Below, one piece after another: positions 1-7,130 of a DNA stretch of 34,748 nucleotides. The stretch lies in the IMG/VR virus record IMGVR_UViG_3300042154_000420, positions 1 through 34,748 of that record, one strand, 5' to 3'. The notes under the pieces were generated by a model. That model was not told the origin of the DNA and did not search any database. It saw nothing but the letters and a program-made list of their open reading frames with translations. This stretch comes from a virus. Each line of letters starts with the position of its first letter. The first letter of the stretch is position 1. The position numbers were made by a program, and so were the translations under genes.

Positions 1-85
1 TGCTTCTTTGGGTGCGTTTATCAAGACGAACACAGACAAGCAGACCAATGGTACTGATCCATCTTACACAACGCTGCCAAACAGC
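1..85. repeat. Terminal direct repeat marking genome circularity (left copy)
   Basis: The first 85 bases are identical to 34664-34748. The capsid reading frame continues through the join without interruption, so the contig closes into a circle of 34,663 bp. An exact overlap this short is most simply an assembly overlap of a circular or circularly permuted genome; a genuine short terminal repeat cutting the capsid gene would be very unusual. Confidence 0.95.
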
Positions 86-526
86 GCCCGTACAGATGGC
101 AACGTGCGCACATTCACTGAAACCATTTTGAAAAATGTGATTCAGAAAGTGTGGACTGCTGGTGGCACACCTAAGATTTTGATGTGCGGTCCTGTTAACA
201 AACAGCGCGTATCAGGTTTCTCTGGTATTGCTTCCAGCCGTTTCAACATTGATGGTGGTGCAAAGCCTGCCACATTGGTCGGTGCAGTTGACATTTATGT
301 CTCTGACTTTGGCAATGTGCAAGTGATTGCAAACCGCTTCCAGCGTGAGCGCGATGCATGGGTGATCGATCCTGACTACGCCAAGATGACAGTGCTGCGC
401 CCTTACCAGCAAGTCGAATTGGCCAAGACTGGCGATGCTGAAAAGCGTATGCTGATCGTTGAGTGGGGTCACAAAGTGTTGGCGGAAAATGCCCATGGTC
501 TGGCAGCAGACTTGGTTACTTCTTAA
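2..526 (+). CDS. Major capsid protein, 3' part (continues from 34748)
   Basis: C-terminal part of the major capsid protein whose start is at 34227. The frame enters at base 2 without a start codon and ends at TAA 524-526. Its segments ILMCGPVNKQRVSGFSG and RPYQQVELAKTGDAEKRMLI, and a near-terminal EWGHKVLAENAHG, match the SU10/DUF5309 capsid family as I know it. A strong terminator follows 15 bases after the stop, which would make this highly expressed gene the end of most late transcripts. Confidence 0.92.
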   Translation, partial: ASLGAFIKTNTDKQTNGTDPSYTTLPNSARTDGNVRTFTETILKNVIQKVWTAGGTPKILMCGPVNKQRVSGFSGIASSRFNIDGGAKPATLVGAVDIYVSDFGNVQVIANRFQRERDAWVIDPDYAKMTVLRPYQQVELAKTGDAEKRMLIVEWGHKVLAENAHGLAADLVTS

Positions 527-540
527 TCGAAGGTAAATGG

Positions 541-570
541 AAAGGGCCGAGGAAACTTGGCCCTTTTTTT
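541..570 (+). terminator. Rho-independent terminator after the capsid gene
   Basis: Stem AAAGGGCC (541-548) pairs perfectly with GGCCCTTT (559-566) around a 10-base loop, followed by T to 570 (seven T in all from 564). It sits between the capsid stop and the next gene, so it would lower transcription of downstream genes relative to capsid. Confidence 0.88.
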
Positions 571-573
571 AAA

Positions 574-891
574 ATGATTCACAAAAGACTATTTAGCGAA
601 AACAAAGATCAAGGCATCAAGCGCATCTGGCATGAAAACCCAGAAACTGGCGATGTGACCATTGAGACCCAACAAGATGTCACAGCGGTGATTGAGGCCA
701 ACAAGGCCATCTATAACGCTGTGGATGAGAAAGCCAACTGGACTGGTGAATGGCACTTGGTGGCATCCATCCCCGAATCCCTTTATTACAAGATGAAGGC
801 CGAGGGCAAGATCGATGACCAGGAGTACATGAAGCGCTGGCTCAACGACAGCGACAACCAATTTTTTAGAACTAGACCTGGGAAAGTATGA
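574..891 (+). CDS. Conserved phage protein downstream of capsid, function unknown
   Basis: 105 residues from ATG 574. The frame stays open further upstream into the capsid gene, but 574 is the first start after the terminator. No good ribosome site lies at the usual distance (GAGG at 549 falls in the terminator loop), so translation may depend on read-through transcripts. The protein is acidic and soluble, ending in LNDSDNQFFRTRPGKV, a motif I associate with small proteins next to head genes of podophages. Its stop overlaps the next start as ATGA. A head-morphogenesis role is suggested only by position. Confidence 0.75.
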   Translation: MIHKRLFSENKDQGIKRIWHENPETGDVTIETQQDVTAVIEANKAIYNAVDEKANWTGEWHLVASIPESLYYKMKAEGKIDDQEYMKRWLNDSDNQFFRTRPGKV

Positions 892-1538
892 ACTACATTG
901 CAGTCTGCACACCGGCCCGTGATCAGGTACATACCAATTACACATATTGCATGGTCAATATGGTGGCGTATCACACACTCAACACCACAGACGCTATCAG
1001 TCTGAAATTGATGCAAGGCACGATCATCCAAAACCAAAGGGCTGACCTTTGCTTGGATGCCATGAAAGAGGGCTGCACACACATACTCTTCATTGACTCG
1101 GACATGACGTTTCCACAGGACATGGTCGGCAAGCTGCTGGCCCATGACAAGCACATTGTGGCCGCCAACTGCGCACGCAGAAGAATGCCAACTGGACCGA
1201 CTGCCCAAAACTATGACGAGAATGGCAAACGAATCCCCGTCTACACCATGCCAGAATCCACCGGATTGGAAGAGGTGGGAAGCATTGGAACGGGCATAAT
1301 GCTGATCAAGCGCGAGGTGTTTGAGGGCATGAGTGAGCCATGGTTTGATATGCCTTGGCAAACGACACGGGGCTACATGGGAGAAGATGTGTTCTTTTGT
1401 AAGAAAGCGCAAGAGCTTGGCTACAAAGTCTACATCGACCATGATGTCTCAAAGGAAATTGGCCACATTGGCACGTTTGAATTTCGCCATGAACACACTT
1501 GGATTGTGAAAGAGGAAATGGAAAAAGAGGCCCAATAA
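888..1538 (+). CDS. GT-A-type glycosyltransferase
   Basis: 216 residues. A GT-A nucleotide-sugar transferase fold is indicated by the N-terminal strand MNYIAVCTPARDQ, the DxD metal/sugar-nucleotide motif in HILFIDSDMTFP (about residues 65-75), the acceptor-site GTGIMLIKREVF and GEDVFFCKKAQELGYKVYID near the C-terminus, the usual ED-containing motif. It would transfer a sugar to an unknown acceptor, either a virion protein or a host surface glycan. It lies inside the structural operon, overlapping both neighbours by a few bases, which favours a virion-associated substrate (inference). A second enzyme of this type is at 29552-30247. Confidence 0.82.
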   Translation: MNYIAVCTPARDQVHTNYTYCMVNMVAYHTLNTTDAISLKLMQGTIIQNQRADLCLDAMKEGCTHILFIDSDMTFPQDMVGKLLAHDKHIVAANCARRRMPTGPTAQNYDENGKRIPVYTMPESTGLEEVGSIGTGIMLIKREVFEGMSEPWFDMPWQTTRGYMGEDVFFCKKAQELGYKVYIDHDVSKEIGHIGTFEFRHEHTWIVKEEMEKEAQ

Positions 1539-2161
1539 TGGCACTGACTACATACACAGAGCTGAAGACATCCATTGGTGATTGGCTTAACCGAGCCGAC
1601 CTGACTTCTGTCATTCCTGACTTTATCTCTCTGGCCGAGGCACAAGTGGAACGTACACTGCGCACTAGGCAGATGATCGTCAGGGCCAATGCGTCTTTTG
1701 ACGCGCAGTATGGCGCTGTGCCAAGTGACTTCTTGGAGACCAAATCCCTCAAGCTCACAAGCACAAACCCCCAGACCCCATTGCAGTTTTTGAGCATTGA
1801 TGCCTTGGACAATGAGGCATCCAATTACACGGCCAGCGGCAAGCCAAGATTCTTTGGCGTGGTCGGTGGTCAATTCAGAATTGTCCCGACACCTGATGCC
1901 ACTTACACGACCGAGCTGACCTATTACGCAAAGTTGACAAAGTTATCAAGCAGTGTGGCCACCAACTGGCTTTTGACTGCAAACCCCGACATTTATCTGT
2001 ATGGCGCGCTATTACAGGCTGCACCATACTTGCAAGATGATGCGAGAATCCAGACATGGGCAACACTCTATGAGCGAGCCTTGAATGATTCACAAACTGC
2101 CGATGATCGCGGTGCATCTTCTGGTGGTGCGTTGCTGACCCGTGCAAAGACTTTTGGATAA
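1538..2161 (+). CDS. Head-tail adaptor protein (SU10 adaptor-like)
   Basis: 207 residues from ATG 1538, which overlaps the upstream TAA by one base. The opening MALTTYTELKTSIGDWLNRADL, the helix SLAEAQVERTLRTRQM, the central FLETKSLKL and the late TWATLYERALND are characteristic of the podophage adaptor family (SU10 adaptor). Such proteins form a ring under the portal and connect it to the tail nozzle. Capsid, adaptor and portal of the same SU10-like type support each other. Family assignment is from recognition, not a search. Confidence 0.85.
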   Translation: MALTTYTELKTSIGDWLNRADLTSVIPDFISLAEAQVERTLRTRQMIVRANASFDAQYGAVPSDFLETKSLKLTSTNPQTPLQFLSIDALDNEASNYTASGKPRFFGVVGGQFRIVPTPDATYTTELTYYAKLTKLSSSVATNWLLTANPDIYLYGALLQAAPYLQDDARIQTWATLYERALNDSQTADDRGASSGGALLTRAKTFG

Positions 2162-2171
2162 GGACTAGACC

Positions 2172-2570
2172 ATGTCATCTTTTACCGACTTTACAGAAAG
2201 CCTAGTTTTAACCTGGCTCCTGACCAATGGCAGCGCCACACGCCCCACGGCTTGGTATGTTGGCCTATTCACGGCTGCACCCAGTGACACGGGTGGCGGC
2301 ACTGAGGTCTCAGGCAACGCCTATGCGCGAGTGGCCACCGGCACAATGACCATCTCTGGCACAAGCCCCACAAACGCAACCAACGCAGCGGCCATCGAGT
2401 TTGCAGCTGCAAGCGGTGGAAACTGGGGATCAATTGGCTGGGCAGGCATCTTTGATGCATCTACTGGCGGGAATCTTTTAGCCTGGGCAGCATTGACCAC
2501 AGCACGCACCATCAATGATGGCGATGTGCTGCGCATCCCAGCTGGCGACCTTGATGTCACATTGACATGA
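2172..2570 (+). CDS. Virion appendage protein, gp80/tail-fibre-like beta domain
   Basis: 132 residues. The pattern WYVGLFTAAPSDTGGGTEVS, then NAYARVATG, WGSIGWAGIFDASTGGNLL and ends ...INDGDVLRIPAGDLDVTLT matches a very common phage family annotated as putative tail fibre (mycobacteriophage gp80-like). It is predicted to be all beta. It sits between the adaptor and two repeat/fibre proteins, consistent with an external decoration or fibre-base protein. The precise role in the family is not established. Confidence 0.78.
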   Translation: MSSFTDFTESLVLTWLLTNGSATRPTAWYVGLFTAAPSDTGGGTEVSGNAYARVATGTMTISGTSPTNATNAAAIEFAAASGGNWGSIGWAGIFDASTGGNLLAWAALTTARTINDGDVLRIPAGDLDVTLT

Positions 2571-2571
2571 C

Positions 2572-3333
2572 ATGGCTGCCTACGGCTCTGGCTATTATGG
2601 AGGTGGCAATTACTCTTATGGCGTAAGCCTTGGAGCTGCCACCTTTGCCGCATCTAGCACTGCGGCATTTTCAGCAAAACGCATCTGCATAGGTGCGTTT
2701 TCTGTTTCTGCTTCTAGCACAGAGACAGTCGCGGCCAATGTCGTCAAGACGGCATCTTTCTCGGTTTCAGCATCTAGCAGTGCGACAGCAGCTGCACAAC
2801 GTGTGGCCAATGCCTCGGCAACGGCCTCTAGCACCAGCTCCATGGCCGCAAGCGCTTTGCGCTATGCCATAGGTGCATCGACACTCGCGGCAAGCTCTAG
2901 CGTCAGCATTGCGGCCACACGGGTGGCCATTGGGGCATTTGCATCGGTCGATACCAGCGCCATGTCGGTCAACGGGGTCAGAGTCCCACTGGTCCAAATC
3001 CTGATTGAAGACTTTGCCACGATGACAGTGGCCACCAGCGTGATCGTTAACCAGTCGGTGCTGATTGCAGCCGAGTCTGGCATGAGCGTGAACGCGATCA
3101 GGAGAAGCAACGCTGCCATCAATTTCACTTGCCAGTCATCCATGACGATTGCTGGCAATCTAAAATGGGTGGCAGAAAGTGATACGGCTGAAACTTGGAA
3201 TGCGATCTCTGACAATGCAGAGACCTGGACACCGATCACAGACACATCAGAAACATGGACCGCAATTAGTGACAGCAGTGAAAGTTGGACACCAATTGCG
3301 GATAATAGCGAAACTTGGCAAATAGCCGCATAG
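2572..3333 (+). CDS. Repeat-built virion/appendage protein
   Basis: 253 residues with no enzyme motif. After a Gly/Tyr-rich start (residues 1-20) come six 20-residue repeats (21-140) rich in Ala and Ser with a recurring AASS/SASS core and a basic-hydrophobic end. A less regular section follows, then five 10-residue repeats at 203-252 (type SDTAETWNAI) with invariant E/S-T-W. The architecture suggests a beta-solenoid or stalk. It lies one base after the previous gene and ten bases before the tail fibre, so it probably belongs to the same appendage. I do not recognise a named family. Confidence 0.75.
   Translation: MAAYGSGYYGGGNYSYGVSLGAATFAASSTAAFSAKRICIGAFSVSASSTETVAANVVKTASFSVSASSSATAAAQRVANASATASSTSSMAASALRYAIGASTLAASSSVSIAATRVAIGAFASVDTSAMSVNGVRVPLVQILIEDFATMTVATSVIVNQSVLIAAESGMSVNAIRRSNAAINFTCQSSMTIAGNLKWVAESDTAETWNAISDNAETWTPITDTSETWTAISDSSESWTPIADNSETWQIAA
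2632..2991 (+). repeat. Six degenerate 60-bp coding repeats (20 residues each)
   Basis: Units begin GAATFAASS, GAFSVSASS, ASFSVSASS, ASATASSTS, GASTLAASS and GAFASVDTS, each exactly 20 residues. The cctctagcac / catctagcac segment recurs in several units at DNA level. Confidence 0.8.
3178..3327 (+). repeat. Five 30-bp coding repeats (10 residues each)
   Basis: Consensus (S/T/A)D(T/N/S)(A/S)E(T/S)W(N/T/Q)xI. Trp is at the same position in every unit. The third-base differences between units show they are old rather than freshly duplicated. Confidence 0.88.
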
Positions 3334-3342
3334 GGGTAGAAA

Positions 3343-4443
3343 ATGGCAGATACAACCACAACGAATCTATTGTTGACCAAACCAGAAGTCGGTGCATCCA
3401 CTGACACCTGGGGAACAAAGATCAACACCGATCTGGATTCAATTGACGCATTGTTTGATGCAGGCCCATTGCTCAAGGTCACAAAGGGTGGCACTGGTGT
3501 TGGCACAAGCACCGGCACTGGCAACAATGTTTTGTCTGCCAGCCCGACACTGACAGGTACTGTTGCTGCGGCAGCTGCGACACTGTCCGGAAATCTAACC
3601 CTCTCAGGAGGCACAGCCAACGGAGTAACCTATCTCAATGGTTCAAAGGTTCTGACAAGTGGCTCTGCGCTAGTCTTTGATGGCACTAATCTAGGCTTGG
3701 GAGTTACTCCGAATGCTTGGGATAGCACATACAAAGCCATTCAAGTTGGTGCTAGGTCAATGTTCTATGGCATTGGCTCAGAAGCAAACATGGCAAACAA
3801 TGCTTACTACAACGCTGGCTATAAGTATGTTGCAACTTCTGCTGCTGGTTTGTACACGATTGATGCCAATGTCCACAAGTGGTATTCAGCCGCATCAGGC
3901 ACAGCAGGAAACGCTATCACCTTTACTCAGGCGATGACTTTGGATGCCGCTGGAGGCTTAAAAACACTAAACACAATTGGAGTTGGAAACGCAACACCAT
4001 CCACAAGCGGTGCTGGCATCACATTCCCCGCAACTCAATCAGCATCATCAGACGCTAATACGCTAGATGATTATGAGGAGGGGACTTGGACACCAAACTC
4101 TGGTGGTACAGCCACATACACAACACAAAATGGAACTTACACAAAAATTGGTAATAAAGTCACAGTGCATTTTGTATTTCAAGTAAATTTAATTCTGACT
4201 GGTTCTGCAAACAGTATTCTTGGACTTCCATTTACTGCGTCAGCTAGTGCTGGTTCGCAAAGTGGTCATATGTCTTATGCAACTGGTTTAACTAGCAATC
4301 AGATATTTATTGGCGGATATGTTTCTGCTAGTGGAACAACATTTGCCACTACTAGTTCTGGTGCGGCTGCAAGTTCTATTACTACAAACAACATTATTGG
4401 TAACGGAACACTTTTAATCGGTGATATTACATATTTTGTATAA
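3343..4443 (+). CDS. Tail fibre protein
   Basis: 366 residues. The N-terminus [20 protein letters not shown] followed by [11 protein letters not shown] is the attachment segment seen at the start of many podophage fibres. The middle is Gly/Thr/Ser-rich beta repeat ([20 protein letters not shown]), then [17 protein letters not shown], a motif that typically introduces the receptor-binding tip. The tip (about residues 255-366) is clearly more A+T-rich than the rest of the gene, suggesting exchange of the host-recognition domain. The start is supported by a GGGG site shortly upstream. A trimeric fibre that binds the host surface is the expected role. Confidence 0.88.
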   Translation: MADTTTTNLLLTKPEVGASTDTWGTKINTDLDSIDALFDAGPLLKVTKGGTGVGTSTGTGNNVLSASPTLTGTVAAAAATLSGNLTLSGGTANGVTYLNGSKVLTSGSALVFDGTNLGLGVTPNAWDSTYKAIQVGARSMFYGIGSEANMANNAYYNAGYKYVATSAAGLYTIDANVHKWYSAASGTAGNAITFTQAMTLDAAGGLKTLNTIGVGNATPSTSGAGITFPATQSASSDANTLDDYEEGTWTPNSGGTATYTTQNGTYTKIGNKVTVHFVFQVNLILTGSANSILGLPFTASASAGSQSGHMSYATGLTSNQIFIGGYVSASGTTFATTSSGAAASSITTNNIIGNGTLLIGDITYFV

Positions 4444-4452
4444 GGAAAAATC

Positions 4453-4761
4453 ATGCTTACTAAAACCACAACTGTTGACCAAATCACAGTAACCGAAAAC
4501 GGCATCGTTCTCTATCGTGAAGCAACACGCATCATGGAAGATGGCAATCAAATTAGCCAAACCTACCATCGTTCAAGCCTTACACCCGCACAAGACCTGA
4601 CAGGCGTTCCCGCTAATGTTGTTGCAATCTGCAATGCGGCTTGGACTGCTGAAGTGGTTGCGGCTTATCAGGCAGAGCAAGCACGAATTGCGGCTGAACT
4701 TGAAGCACAACGATTGGCTGCTGAAGCTGCACAGGCTGCGGCTGAATCCGCATCTGCCTAA
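4453..4761 (+). CDS. Small fibre-associated protein with Ala-rich coiled coil
   Basis: 102 residues: a short beta-like N-terminal half (TVTENGIVLYREATRIMEDG), then an Ala/Glu/Gln helix from about residue 65 to the end (ARIAAELEAQRLAAEAAQAA). It follows the tail fibre by nine bases with a GGAAA site. Small genes of this form commonly follow fibre genes and may help fibre assembly, but no family with a proven function is recognised. Confidence 0.7.
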   Translation: MLTKTTTVDQITVTENGIVLYREATRIMEDGNQISQTYHRSSLTPAQDLTGVPANVVAICNAAWTAEVVAAYQAEQARIAAELEAQRLAAEAAQAAAESASA

Positions 4762-4763
4762 TC

Positions 4764-4961
4764 ATGGATGCCGACACAGATAAGCGCCTAGCGGTGCATG
4801 AAGCGATCTGTGCCGAGCGATATAACTCTATCGCCAACACTTTAAAGGATGGCGACAGACGCATGACCAAGATTGAATATTTGCTTTATGCAGCAATCTT
4901 GGCCGTCTTGCTTGGACCAGGGGTGGCTGCCGAATTCGTCAAGAAGATTTTCGGGCTATGA
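4764..4961 (+). CDS. Small single-span membrane protein (XhlA/holin-accessory-like)
   Basis: 65 residues. A charged N-terminal helix (RLAVHEAICAERYNSIANTL) precedes one membrane segment (about residues 38-56, YLLYAAILAVLLGPGVAAEF) and a short basic tail. This resembles XhlA-type haemolysin/holin accessory proteins in layout. It starts the small-membrane-protein cluster that runs up to the endolysin. The function is inferred from topology and position. Confidence 0.7.
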   Translation: MDADTDKRLAVHEAICAERYNSIANTLKDGDRRMTKIEYLLYAAILAVLLGPGVAAEFVKKIFGL

Positions 4962-5050
4962 AAGACTGGGCCGTGGCATTCATTGCTGCGGCCTTACTGA
5001 CGGCCACCATCATTTGGTGCTTTACTGTCATCATTTTGTTTTGGCCATGA
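4958..5050 (+). CDS. 30-residue membrane peptide
   Basis: ATG 4958 overlaps the previous TGA as ATGA. The product is almost a single hydrophobic helix (VAFIAAALLTATIIWCFTVI) ending in FWP. Its stop in turn overlaps the next ATG. The chain of ATGA junctions on both sides is the main reason to accept it. Similar 30-residue peptides occur at 21860-21952 and 18110-18205. It may take part in lysis or membrane remodelling; no direct evidence. Confidence 0.65.
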   Translation: MKDWAVAFIAAALLTATIIWCFTVIILFWP

Positions 5051-5166
5051 TCTATGCTCTGGTCCTATTAGCAGCCACTGCCGAATATCGATGCACCAGG
5101 TGGTCTTGGACCGGTGATGTCTACAATCGGAGGGTTGTTTGTCTCAAGTGGGAGAAGAGGAAATGA
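5047..5166 (+). CDS. 39-residue protein with short hydrophobic N-terminus
   Basis: ATG 5047 overlaps the upstream TGA, and its own TGA (5164-5166) overlaps the following ATG at 5163. The start MIYALVLLAATAEYRC could be a weak signal peptide or membrane anchor; the remainder (WTGDVYNRRVVCLKWEKRK) is basic with two Cys. I do not recognise a family. Confidence 0.6.
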   Translation: MIYALVLLAATAEYRCTRWSWTGDVYNRRVVCLKWEKRK

Positions 5167-5663
5167 TCGATCCAATCACGGCCCTAGCAGGGATACAAAG
5201 CGCCATCAGCATGGTCAAGAAGGCTGCGGGTGTGGCCCAAGACTTAGGCTCACTTGCGCCAATGATTGGGAAATTATTTGACGCAAAGAGCGTGGCCACA
5301 AAGGCCATGCTTCAAGCCAAACAGTCTGGCAAAGGCTCGAACATGGGAACGGCCCTCCAGATCGAGATGGCCTTGGAGCAGGCCAGAGCATTTGAGGAAG
5401 AGCTAAAAATGCTTTTCATGCAGACCGGCAAGATTGATGTCTGGAACAAGATCAAGGCCAGACAGGCTGAGATGGACCTTGCTGATGCCAAAGAACTGAG
5501 CGCTTTAAAGAAGGCAGAGAAAGCAGCCAAGGCCAAAGAAGATGAAATGAATGAGCTGGCCATGATCATTGGCGGTGTGGCTTTTGTCTTGTTTCTGGTG
5601 TTCATTGGAGTCAATGAATTGATGGAATTTTGTGCAACGACTCGCAGATGTGGTGGCAGATGA
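5163..5663 (+). CDS. Helical protein with C-terminal membrane anchor
   Basis: 166 residues from ATG 5163, in an ATGA overlap. An N-terminal part (ALAGIQSAISMVKKAAGVAQ) is followed by a long charged coiled-coil section (about 75-130, ending KKAEKAAKAKEDEMNELAM) and one membrane segment (IIGGVAFVLFLVFIGV, about 137-153). This form is common in the lysis/virion region of podophages, but its job is unknown to me. An upstream in-frame start at 5139 is less likely because it would overlap the previous gene by 28 bases. Confidence 0.72.
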   Translation: MIDPITALAGIQSAISMVKKAAGVAQDLGSLAPMIGKLFDAKSVATKAMLQAKQSGKGSNMGTALQIEMALEQARAFEEELKMLFMQTGKIDVWNKIKARQAEMDLADAKELSALKKAEKAAKAKEDEMNELAMIIGGVAFVLFLVFIGVNELMEFCATTRRCGGR

Positions 5664-5815
5664 ATGAGTATCAGAAGACCTTTGATATGTGCCTCAAGAT
5701 ATTCGTTTACGGGTGTGTGGCGCTTTACTTTTTAGGTTTTCTCAAGTTTCTGCCTGATGACTTATCTGACAGAATTGTCAATTTACTGCTTGGAAAGGTG
5801 GGGCTTGGAAAATGA
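5660..5815 (+). CDS. 51-residue membrane protein
   Basis: ATG 5660 overlaps the upstream TGA; earlier in-frame starts at 5630 and 5648 are possible but would overlap more. One membrane span (IFVYGCVALYFLGFL, about 13-29) is followed by an amphipathic tail (LPDDLSDRIVNLLLG). It lies in the run of small membrane genes before the endolysin, so a lysis-related role is possible. Confidence 0.65.
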   Translation: MNEYQKTFDMCLKIFVYGCVALYFLGFLKFLPDDLSDRIVNLLLGKVGLGK

Positions 5816-5988
5816 AAATCACGGCTTACCAGATCAATGCCAATATGCTGAGAGAGGCCCAGAGGGTGATGCATCAGCAGAATCTAAAGCAGCTGGAGAT
5901 TTTGAACAAGCAGGCAGAACTGGCGCATAAGACCAAAGAGATTAAGACACAATGGGTCAAACCTAATTCTGTGGATGTATACACATGA
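5812..5988 (+). CDS. 58-residue helical protein
   Basis: ATG 5812 overlaps the upstream TGA and its own TGA (5986-5988) overlaps the next ATG. The product is a soluble helix rich in Gln and Lys (MHQQNLKQLEILNKQAELAH). No family is recognised; reading-frame architecture is the support. Confidence 0.6.
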   Translation: MKITAYQINANMLREAQRVMHQQNLKQLEILNKQAELAHKTKEIKTQWVKPNSVDVYT

Positions 5989-6182
5989 AATATCTGCTTG
6001 CAATTTCTTTGATAATGCTCACTGGCTGCGAAGAAAAATATCGCTATAAGTGCCAGAATCCTGACCAATTTCACGCGCCAGAGTGCCAAAAGCCTAGATG
6101 TATGTTTACCCAGACTTGCCCTGAGTATTTAGTCGCACCAATCTTGGAGAAAAAAGTTGACGAAGTTAAACCTAACAACTGA
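5985..6182 (+). CDS. Small Cys-rich lipoprotein
   Basis: 65 residues. The N-terminus MKYLLAISLIMLTGC is a lipoprotein signal with lipobox LTGC (Cys 15), so the mature protein should be lipid-anchored in the periplasm. The mature part has four further cysteines (YKCQNPD, PECQKPRCMF, TCPEY), which may pair as disulfides. It could be a second outer-membrane lysis lipoprotein or act in exclusion, but it is separate from the embedded Rz1-like gene at 6862. Confidence 0.72.
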   Translation: MKYLLAISLIMLTGCEEKYRYKCQNPDQFHAPECQKPRCMFTQTCPEYLVAPILEKKVDEVKPNN

Positions 6183-6654
6183 AGAGATCGAGGTCAGGGT
6201 CTGGAGCATTGTGGTGCTTGCTGTCACCCTGATTCTTTTCTTTATCGTGATTGCTCTTTTGTACTCTGTGACCTTTGTGACCCAGCCTATCAAGAGCATG
6301 GCCCCGATTGACCAGGCTTACACCAAGATGCTGAACGATATCGTTCTATTGATTGTGGGTGGCATTGGCGGTGTGATCGGAAAACGGGCAATGACTTCTA
6401 GGCAGCAGCCACCACCCATGAGCCAGCCAATGTGCCAGCCCATGCAAGGCCAGTATGGATACAGCAACAACCACGGGTTCAATGCCACCACCAACGGCAT
6501 CCCCAGTCAGCCATTTGGCGCTATGCCCAAGTGGACCAATCCAGAATTAGACGAGTCTTGGACACCTGGTCCACCACCAGACACGCCACCAGAGCATCTT
6601 GAAGATGACCATGAGCGCGAACAACTGGCAGCGGCCAGACAGGAGACAGACTGA
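6157..6654 (+). CDS. Holin candidate: two-span membrane protein with Pro-rich tail
   Basis: 165 residues. The start is TTG 6157, chosen because GGAGA (6146-6150) lies six bases upstream and no ATG exists before the first membrane span. Two hydrophobic segments follow: IVVLAVTLILFFIVIALLYS (about 18-37) and DIVLLIVGGIGGVIG (about 61-75). The C-terminal half is soluble, Pro/Gln/Met-rich (QQPPPMSQPMCQPMQ) and then acidic. Two spans directly before the spanin and endolysin genes suit a holin or pinholin, though the tail is longer than usual. It overlaps the lipoprotein gene by 26 bases. Confidence 0.65.
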   Translation: MTKLNLTTEEIEVRVWSIVVLAVTLILFFIVIALLYSVTFVTQPIKSMAPIDQAYTKMLNDIVLLIVGGIGGVIGKRAMTSRQQPPPMSQPMCQPMQGQYGYSNNHGFNATTNGIPSQPFGAMPKWTNPELDESWTPGPPPDTPPEHLEDDHEREQLAAARQETD

Positions 6655-7130
6655 TGTTTGGCATCCCACTACCCTATATCGCCCTGGCAATCGGCATTGC
6701 CTTGTTTGGCTCTTACCGAGGTGGCTATCACTTTGGCTGGCAAGACAGGGACAATGACATGAAGATTGCCATTGCCCAAAAGAATGATGAAGCCAGAGCG
6801 AAAGAGAAAGAGCTTGGCGAGAAGATGCAAGATCAGGAAACGAAACTCAGAAAGGCCCAAGATGATGTCAAGAAAAAGCAGTCTGCTATGCATGAGCTTG
6901 CTAGGACTGGCCGGCTGCGGCTCCCAGCCCCAAGTTGTCCACAAGCCAATGCAAGTGCCACCATTACCACTGGAGATACACAACCCAGCCAGTCCGATGC
7001 AAGCGAATCTGAGCGACAGACTATTGCAGCTCTTATCGACATCGCAGCCGAAGGAGACAAAGCTATCACCAAGCTCAACGCCTGCACCAGCGCCTACGAA
7101 GAAGTAAGGAGACTTGTCAATGGTCAATAG
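6654..7130 (+). CDS. Rz-like inner-membrane spanin
   Basis: 158 residues. One N-terminal membrane span (about 6-20, PYIALAIGIALFGSY) leaves the rest in the periplasm. A long charged coiled coil follows (about 36-80, EARAKEKELGEKMQDQETKL), then a Ser/Thr-rich linker and a short helix. This is the layout of an Rz-type i-spanin, which joins inner to outer membrane and fuses them in the last step of lysis. A lipoprotein frame (6862-7107) lies wholly inside it in the +1 frame, as in lambda Rz/Rz1. The endolysin follows with an 11-base overlap. Confidence 0.8.
   Translation: MFGIPLPYIALAIGIALFGSYRGGYHFGWQDRDNDMKIAIAQKNDEARAKEKELGEKMQDQETKLRKAQDDVKKKQSAMHELARTGRLRLPAPSCPQANASATITTGDTQPSQSDASESERQTIAALIDIAAEGDKAITKLNACTSAYEEVRRLVNGQ
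6862..7107 (+). CDS. Rz1-like outer-membrane spanin lipoprotein, embedded in Rz
   Basis: 81 residues from ATG 6862 (or 79 from ATG 6865), read in the +1 frame inside the Rz-like gene. AAAGG lies about seven bases upstream. The start MMSRKSSLLCMSLLGLAGC is a lipoprotein signal with lipobox LAGC (Cys 19). The mature part is Pro-rich (QVPPLPLEIHNP, TPAPAPTKK), as in o-spanins. Together with the i-spanin it should form the periplasm-spanning complex of Gram-negative lysis. The frame is open upstream to 6766, but only the internal start gives a signal peptide. Confidence 0.8.
   Translation: MMSRKSSLLCMSLLGLAGCGSQPQVVHKPMQVPPLPLEIHNPASPMQANLSDRLLQLLSTSQPKETKLSPSSTPAPAPTKK

Noticed and set aside
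212-496. Minus-strand frame across the capsid gene
   Set aside because: Antisense to a recognised capsid protein, no promoter or ribosome site.
2632-3327. CRISPR array or non-coding repeat
   Set aside because: The repeats are in frame, degenerate at third bases and without spacers; they are protein repeats.
3713-3937. Frames inside the tail fibre, internal proteins and portal in other phases (e.g. 3713-3937, 11097-11333, 13756-14301)
   Set aside because: Shadows of Ala/Gln/Gly-rich coding sequence; low-complexity translations and no ribosome site or junction pattern.
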